DNA of 8,757 bases from positions 1 to 8,757 of the forward strand of contig WAOH01000140.1 of the NCBI GenBank assembly GCA_015521385.1, written 5' to 3'. The notes below the pieces were generated by a model, which searched no databases, had not been told where the DNA came from, and saw only the letters and a program-made list of their open reading frames with translations. This document shows positions 5,590 to 8,757 of the stretch, in pieces (the first letter of the stretch is position 1; each line of letters begins with the position of its first letter). A program made the translations under genes and the position numbers. The stretch is from Thermoproteota archaeon (GTDB taxonomy: Archaea; Korarchaeota; Korarchaeia; Korarchaeales; Korarchaeaceae).

Positions 5590-5628
5590 CGATATCATCA
5601 TATCGTTCATCGAGCGACACATATCATC
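5590..5628. repeat. Dyad CGATAT-CATC-ATATCG with a repeated ATATCATC
   Basis: A perfect 6-bp inverted repeat with a 4-nt centre at 5590-5605, and the octamer ATATCATC at 5592-5599 and again at 5621-5628. The position, some 30-65 nt before the first possible start of the nuclease gene, suits an operator. There is no known regulator to match it with. Confidence 0.35.
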
Positions 5629-5655
5629 CCAAAATTCCGGTTCGGGTTATGAGTT

Positions 5656-6639
5656 ATGAAATTTAGGGGCGCAGCTTTTTTAGTTAGTATTTGTACGCAC
5701 GTTAAAGTGAGCTCCTCCAATACTTCTAGTTGGAATCCGGGTCTGGTTCTCCCTGTCCTTGTGCTCATCATAGGCCTCGCCGCAGGAAACCTTATCTCTA
5801 GAGGTACGGATACTTCTACGTATACGACAACTGAGACTACCACAGAGATCTATGTCGAAAAACCGCTTACCAAGACCGTTACACTCACTAGAACACGCAC
5901 CTTCACTTTTACCGTAACCACGACTGTAGTTAGGGTTAGTACGATCACAAAGAGCAAGAACTTCACGCCAACTAGTTCTAGGCCCACCAAAACTCAAAGT
6001 GGTTCCCTCACCCCTCCTAGATCAACTGTGACTTCCGAATCCGGGGCTTCAGAGGCATCCATGAGCTCTAATTGGAATTGTGATTCGAGTTGGGTGGGTA
6101 TCAGGTTGGGAAGAGTCACCAAAATTGTTGACGGTGATACAATAGAGATAGAGGGGTGTAAGATCAGGCTCGCACTTGTCGACGCCCCAGAAATAGGTGA
6201 GATGGGAGGTGACCGAGCTATAGCATTCCTCACCCGAATAATCCCCGTCGGTACCCTTGTGAGGGTTGACCAAGATAATAGGCAACCGTTCGACGTATAC
6301 GGGCGGATCTTGGCTGTTGTTTACAAGGATAATATGAATGTCAACGCCTTGCTGATAAAGTACGGTGTAGCTAGACTCTATGATAAATACTGCTCAAAGA
6401 GCGAGTTCGGTGACGACCCTTGGGCCGTAAGATTGGGTTGTGGGACAGGTAGCCAAACTAAAACGATTACTCATACGAGAACTTCAAAGAACTGTCATCC
6501 GTCTTATCCAGATGTGTGTATTCCACCTCCGCCCCCTGATCTAGACTGTAGTGACATTCCCTACAGGAACTTCAGAGTGCTCCCTCCTGACCCCCACCAT
6601 TTCGATGGGGATAAAGACGGTATAGGATGTGAGTCCTGA
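5656..6639 (+). CDS. Surface-anchored SNase-type nuclease with Thr-rich stalk and Excalibur-like C-terminus
   Basis: A 327-residue exported nuclease. In order: a short N-terminus; a membrane anchor or signal segment (29-48, GLVLPVLVLIIGLAAG); a Thr/Ser-rich stalk (51-138) typical of glycosylated archaeal surface proteins; a staphylococcal-nuclease domain (about 147-245); a second short Thr linker (264-277); and a Cys-rich tail (280-327). Residues equivalent to SNase D21, R35, D40, E43 and R87 are all present (D161, R171, D176, E179, R217), so it should be a Ca-dependent nuclease cutting DNA and RNA. The tail ends in DGDKDGIGCE (317-326), a DxDxDGxxC calcium-binding pattern as in Excalibur domains. 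Eight cysteines fall in the exported part and could form disulfides. Start: ATG 5656, or GTG 5707 (V18), which lies about 28 nt from a TTTTTTAG box and would be leaderless. AGA and CGA/CGG arginine codons and AT-rich third positions differ from neighbouring genes, hinting at transfer. A nutritional or defensive role is a guess. Confidence 0.88.
   Translation: MKFRGAAFLVSICTHVKVSSSNTSSWNPGLVLPVLVLIIGLAAGNLISRGTDTSTYTTTETTTEIYVEKPLTKTVTLTRTRTFTFTVTTTVVRVSTITKSKNFTPTSSRPTKTQSGSLTPPRSTVTSESGASEASMSSNWNCDSSWVGIRLGRVTKIVDGDTIEIEGCKIRLALVDAPEIGEMGGDRAIAFLTRIIPVGTLVRVDQDNRQPFDVYGRILAVVYKDNMNVNALLIKYGVARLYDKYCSKSEFGDDPWAVRLGCGTGSQTKTITHTRTSKNCHPSYPDVCIPPPPPDLDCSDIPYRNFRVLPPDPHHFDGDKDGIGCES
5675..5682 (+). 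promoter_or_regulatory. T-rich box that may promote an internal start of the nuclease gene
   Basis: CTTTTTTA lies about 28 nt before the in-frame GTG at 5707, the spacing of a leaderless archaeal promoter. If used, the protein would begin MSSSNTSSW and the membrane segment would be closer to the N-terminus, as expected of a signal anchor. The upstream ATG at 5656 has no ribosome binding site and only a weak AT-rich box. Confidence 0.35.
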
Positions 6640-6754
6640 TCTAATCCTATAACGACCGCGGAAGTCTCAACGAGTTACCAAAGCTACATTTTCACCTGCT
6701 TATGGATGTGTTCAGATTAGAGGAATCTTTCGGGTTCTTTCCATGCTGGAGTAC

Positions 6755-6770
6755 TGAAGAAGCCTCTTCA
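6755..6770. repeat. Small dyad TGAAGA-agcc-TCTTCA between convergent genes
   Basis: A perfect 6-bp stem with a 4-nt loop in the 186-bp gap between the nuclease gene and the convergent membrane-protein gene. It could mark transcript ends from both sides. No T-run follows on either strand. Confidence 0.3.
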
Positions 6771-6825
6771 AGCTCATTACCCAATTAAGCTACATCAAGT
6801 TGTGTGACGGCTTGTTTAAATTGAG

Positions 6826-7350
6826 CTAACACATTCCCGACTTGCACAACTGGGCCACGGAAGAGAGGGAATCCTCGAGCGAGTTCGACAGCAGTTGTTC
6901 CAGCGACATTATTATCCTCAGATTAGGCCTGCTAGGGCTTATTTCGAGTTTCAAGACCCTCCCCACGAGATCAGGAATGTCTGAAAGCCTCTTCTCCGTC
7001 TTGGGCGTGGAGGTGAAGTCTCCGACCACGGTTAGGAGGTCCCTCCTGCCCATGGCCTTCGATATGAGGTAGTTGATCAAGATCTCCCTCGGGAGGCTGG
7101 TGTAGGCCATCTCGAGCCTCTTAAATGGAGGTCGGATCCCCTCGGCCACGGCTATGAAGGCTGACCCTCCGAGCTCCCTGACCGTCATCTTGGATGCGAA
7201 CCTCTCCGTCTGCTCCAGCACGGCCGTCCATGCCCTAGATGTGAGCTTCCTATTCTGGTAGGAGCCCACGAAATACCAGCCGGCCAGCACCGCCGATATG
7301 GCTATCATTATCTCGATTTCGTACATGCGTCCGATCGCGTGACCGTGCAT
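6826..7350 (-). CDS. Conserved hypothetical protein with N-terminal membrane anchor
   Basis: A 174-residue protein with one hydrophobic segment near the N-terminus (about 11-31, EIEIMIAISAVLAGWYFVGS) followed by a basic stretch (NRKL), so the rest is probably cytosolic with an N-out anchor. The soluble part alternates strands and helices and contains LGGSAFIAV, PPFKRLEM and the charged AMGRRDLL. It resembles a widespread archaeal membrane-anchored hypothetical with a GWY-GS-NRKL beginning and an RRDLL centre, but I cannot name the family. Two starts are possible: ATG 7350, or ATG 7326 (codon 9). The second brings the start to the anchor and sits about 38 nt from the shared TATA-like element at 7358-7368, while the first is only about 14 nt from it, too close. 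I favour 7326. It is divergent from the next gene and convergent with the nuclease gene. Confidence 0.72.
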   Translation of the reverse strand: MHGHAIGRMYEIEIMIAISAVLAGWYFVGSYQNRKLTSRAWTAVLEQTERFASKMTVRELGGSAFIAVAEGIRPPFKRLEMAYTSLPREILINYLISKAMGRRDLLTVVGDFTSTPKTEKRLSDIPDLVGRVLKLEISPSRPNLRIIMSLEQLLSNSLEDSLSSVAQLCKSGMC

Positions 7351-7357
7351 CTAGTAA

Positions 7358-7368
7358 AGGATAAAACC
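7358..7368. promoter_or_regulatory. Shared TATA-like element between divergent genes
   Basis: AGGATAAAACC on the plus strand, GGTTTTATCCT on the minus strand. It is centred about 28 nt before the plus-strand ATG at 7392 and about 38 nt before the minus-strand ATG at 7326. It is the only AT-rich element in the spacer, so either it serves both genes or one gene has an unrecognised promoter. Confidence 0.45.
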
Positions 7369-7391
7369 TACCCGCGCGTGCGTCTGGAGCG

Positions 7392-7865
7392 ATGAAGCGG
7401 GTTCACATCAGGGCGATAAGCTCGCTCTTCGGCACAGTAGACTTCCTGACGCTGACCCTACCGGATGAAGCCGAGGTGCTGGCCACGGCCTACGGGTCCG
7501 ACATCACCCAGTACGAGAGGAGGGGTCACCTAGCCTACGTGACCTACGGGGAGAGCTACCACGTGCTGGCGATGCCTCGGTACGCTCTGGACTTGAGGAT
7601 CGTCGTCAGGCCAGGGAGGAGGAACCTGAAACCCAGGATAAGGATTGAGAAGACCGGTGAGACTGAAGTAGGGGGTCACCCCGCCACTTACTACGTGGGC
7701 AGGGGGTTCCTGACCGGGAGGAACAAGAACCACCTGTTCACGGTCCATTACTGCGATATCACAGATAGGACCATTCAGATAATGTTTAAGGGTCCCCTCG
7801 ATGTGGATATCGTGAAGATACTGGAGGATGTGGGTGTCCTCTGCCATGAGATGGGGGGAATTTAA
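7392..7865 (+). CDS. Hypothetical protein, 157 residues, beta-rich
   Basis: A soluble protein with no signal peptide. It reads as a series of strands (AHVTY-like LAYVTYGESYHVLAM, LDLRIVVRPG, RIRIEKTGETEVGG, HPATYYVGRGF) and ends with a helix (DIVKILEDVGVLC). The vGGHPATYY segment followed by a basic turn and a further strand pair recalls small alpha/beta domains of PsbP/Mog1-like fold, but the likeness is too weak to name a family. Two cysteines (near residues 120 and 150) are present. The ATG at 7392 has GGAG 3 nt before it and a TATA-like element about 28 nt upstream. The next gene overlaps its 3-prime end in another frame, so the two are probably an operon. AGG-rich codon use matches the surrounding housekeeping-like genes. 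Confidence 0.72.
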   Translation: MKRVHIRAISSLFGTVDFLTLTLPDEAEVLATAYGSDITQYERRGHLAYVTYGESYHVLAMPRYALDLRIVVRPGRRNLKPRIRIEKTGETEVGGHPATYYVGRGFLTGRNKNHLFTVHYCDITDRTIQIMFKGPLDVDIVKILEDVGVLCHEMGGI

Positions 7866-8112
7866 GAGGGCTGTTAGGGAGTTCCTGTTCGGGCTGTTCT
7901 ACTTCGACCTGTACTGGGACACCAAGAAGGAGGCCGCTAAGCTCAAGGACGCGGTCAACCTCCTGCTGATGGGTGAGCTGCTGGGTCTCCCCCTGATGAC
8001 CACGCCCCTCATGCTGAGGCTGCTCCCCTACCTGCTCCCCGAGATAGAGGGCTGGAAGCAGAGGCAGCTCAGGGAGAGGGACATGACGGAAGAGGTCCCG
8101 GAGACCATATGA
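7828..8112 (+). CDS. Small conserved hypothetical, probably membrane-associated
   Basis: A 94-residue protein with an aromatic amphipathic beginning (KRAVREFLFGLFYFDLYWDTKKEA, about 13-36) and a hydrophobic, Leu/Pro-rich middle (NLLLMGELLGLPLMTTPLML, 44-63), ending in a charged helix (GWKQRQLRERDMTEEV). The hydrophobic parts suggest membrane association. It looks like a small conserved archaeal protein I have no name for. It overlaps the upstream gene by 38 nt if ATG 7828 is used, or by 20 nt with ATG 7846 (codon 7), which gives a beginning of MRWGEFKRAV. GGAGG abuts the first ATG with no spacing and is too far from the second, so the start is unsettled; I lean to 7846 because the extra six residues look unrelated to the fold. 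The CstA-type gene follows after 119 bp with its own promoter. Confidence 0.68.
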   Translation: MWVSSAMRWGEFKRAVREFLFGLFYFDLYWDTKKEAAKLKDAVNLLLMGELLGLPLMTTPLMLRLLPYLLPEIEGWKQRQLRERDMTEEVPETI

Positions 8113-8163
8113 AAATTCATTCACTCAAATTGTAAAAATATTTCCACATGATAAGCAAAAGTC

Positions 8164-8231
8164 GTATATAGCAAAGTTAATTAGCTAACTGTTGGTTCTA
8201 CCTACTTAAAGGTCATTTCAGGGGGGTAAAT
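8164..8231 (+). promoter_or_regulatory. Promoter and leader of the CstA-type gene
   Basis: Two candidate boxes are present: GTATATA at 8164-8170, which would give a leader of about 37 nt, and ACTTAAA at 8204-8210, which would give a nearly leaderless mRNA. The strong G-run AGGGGGGTAAAT right before the ATG favours the first, since it can pair with the 16S 3-prime end only if transcribed. An imperfect dyad GTTAATTAGCTAAC at 8176-8189 lies between the two boxes and could be an operator. Confidence 0.4.
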
Positions 8232-8757
8232 ATGCAGGTAGCGTTCTTGGAGACCCCCTCCCTATGGATAATAGGGGCCCTTGTCGCATACGGGTTCGCC
8301 TACTACGTGTACGCCAAGTGGGTGGATGAGCACATCTGGGAAGTGAGCGAGAAGAGGGTTACGCCGGCTCACATGTACCTCGACGGGGTCGAGTACTTTC
8401 CGGTGAGCAGGTACGTCCTCTACGGGTTCCAGTTCAAGAGCATAGCTGCTCTGGGACCCATTCTGGGACCGTTCATAGCCGTAGCCTACGGATGGCTTCC
8501 CGCCCTCATCTGGATAGTGATAGGCAACATGTTCATCGGGTGGGTCCAGGACTACAGCACGATAATGCTCACGGTGAGGAATGAGGGCAGGTCCATGGGT
8601 CCGCTCGTCTACAACGCCATAGGGGAGAGGGGAAGGAAGATCCTGCTCGCCTATCTGCTCTTCTACCTTCTCATAATCTCCGCGGTGTTCATATACTTGG
8701 TGTCGCTGTTCTGGAACGTCTTCCCCGGCTCCTTCATCGCCACCATCGGTATAATAA
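8232..8757 (+). CDS. cstA: CstA-family transporter (carbon starvation protein type), 3-prime truncated by the window
   Basis: The frame runs open from ATG 8232 to the window edge (175 codons), so only the N-terminal part is visible. Family members run to roughly 500-700 residues with many membrane helices and act as peptide or pyruvate uptake systems in bacteria; the archaeal substrate is not established here. The CstA signature is clear: YGFQFKSIAALGPILGPFIA (64-83), then GWLPALIWIVIGNMFIGWVQD (87-107), then RNEGRSMGP (116-124). Helices are seen at about 10-30, 70-86, 88-107 and 137-160. The conserved TPA....DGVEYFP segment (44-57) precedes the first signature. The start is fixed by an AGGGGGGT ribosome binding site. 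It begins 119 bp after a small membrane-associated gene on the same strand, with its own candidate promoter. Confidence 0.88.
   Translation, partial: MQVAFLETPSLWIIGALVAYGFAYYVYAKWVDEHIWEVSEKRVTPAHMYLDGVEYFPVSRYVLYGFQFKSIAALGPILGPFIAVAYGWLPALIWIVIGNMFIGWVQDYSTIMLTVRNEGRSMGPLVYNAIGERGRKILLAYLLFYLLIISAVFIYLVSLFWNVFPGSFIATIGII

Larger units (their letters stand above)
5344..5655 (+). other. AT-rich spacer between protease and nuclease genes
   Basis: About 310 bp without a gene. It holds a seven-T run at 5476-5482 and a small dyad with a repeated ATATCATC further on. Its base composition is clearly more AT-rich than the upstream genes. No RNA gene or protein remnant was recognised. Confidence 0.5.

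Noticed and set aside
6639..6721. Inverted copies TCTAATC and GATTAGA flanking part of the nuclease downstream region
   Set aside because: Seven-base arms 68 nt apart are expected by chance in AT-rich sequence, and no mobile element lies between them.
7530..7847. 105-codon minus-strand frame over the 157-residue hypothetical gene
   Set aside because: The plus-strand gene has a start with TATA element, ribosome site and typical codon use; the minus frame is its shadow.

Overview
The window looks like chromosome of a thermophilic archaeon, probably from the Thermoproteota/Korarchaeota side, although rank cannot be fixed from sequence alone. The grounds are archaeal TATA-type boxes about 25 nt upstream of start codons with no ribosome binding site (leaderless genes, often GTG or TTG starts), heavy use of AGG for arginine, short ribbon-helix-helix (RHH) regulators, a VapBC pair, a stand-alone pyruvate-kinase C-terminal-type domain, and a Thr-rich cell-surface stalk of archaeal style. 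No rRNA, tRNA, CRISPR array or intact insertion sequence was found.

Layout. (1) 26-679, minus strand: a VapB-like RHH antitoxin followed 6 nt later by a VapC-like PIN-domain toxin. (2) 680-1012: about 330 bp without a convincing gene, ending in the promoter of the next gene. (3) 1013-2116, plus: a UbiA/MenA-type membrane prenyltransferase. (4) 2117-2853: about 740 bp with no intact gene. It holds a chain of short open plus-strand segments, perhaps a decayed gene, and ends in a strong dyad carrying a perfect Shine-Dalgarno sequence. (5) 2854-4384, minus: a pyruvate-kinase alpha/beta-domain protein preceded by an unrecognised 238-residue protein. (6) 4547-5343, plus: a two-gene module of an RHH protein with a DUF5678-like tail, overlapping a DTGF aspartic (retropepsin-like) protease. 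(7) 5344-5655: AT-rich spacer with a T-run and a small dyad. (8) 5656-6639, plus: an exported or surface-anchored staphylococcal-type nuclease with a Thr-rich stalk and a Cys-rich, Excalibur-like C-terminus. (9) 6826-7350, minus: a membrane-anchored conserved hypothetical, divergent from (10) 7392-8112, plus: two overlapping hypothetical genes. (11) 8232 to the window end, plus: the first 175 codons of a CstA-family transporter.

The genes do not form one pathway. The window is a mosaic of housekeeping-like genes (prenyltransferase, CstA, pyruvate-kinase-like domain) and small accessory cassettes (VapBC, RHH-protease, surface nuclease). The most intriguing unit is the RHH/DUF5678-like plus aspartic-protease pair. 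It has the architecture of a DNA-binding regulator translationally coupled to a protease that could cleave it or a partner. This is an inference from gene order and overlap; no activity can be read from the sequence. Most other genes belong to recognisable families or remain hypothetical.
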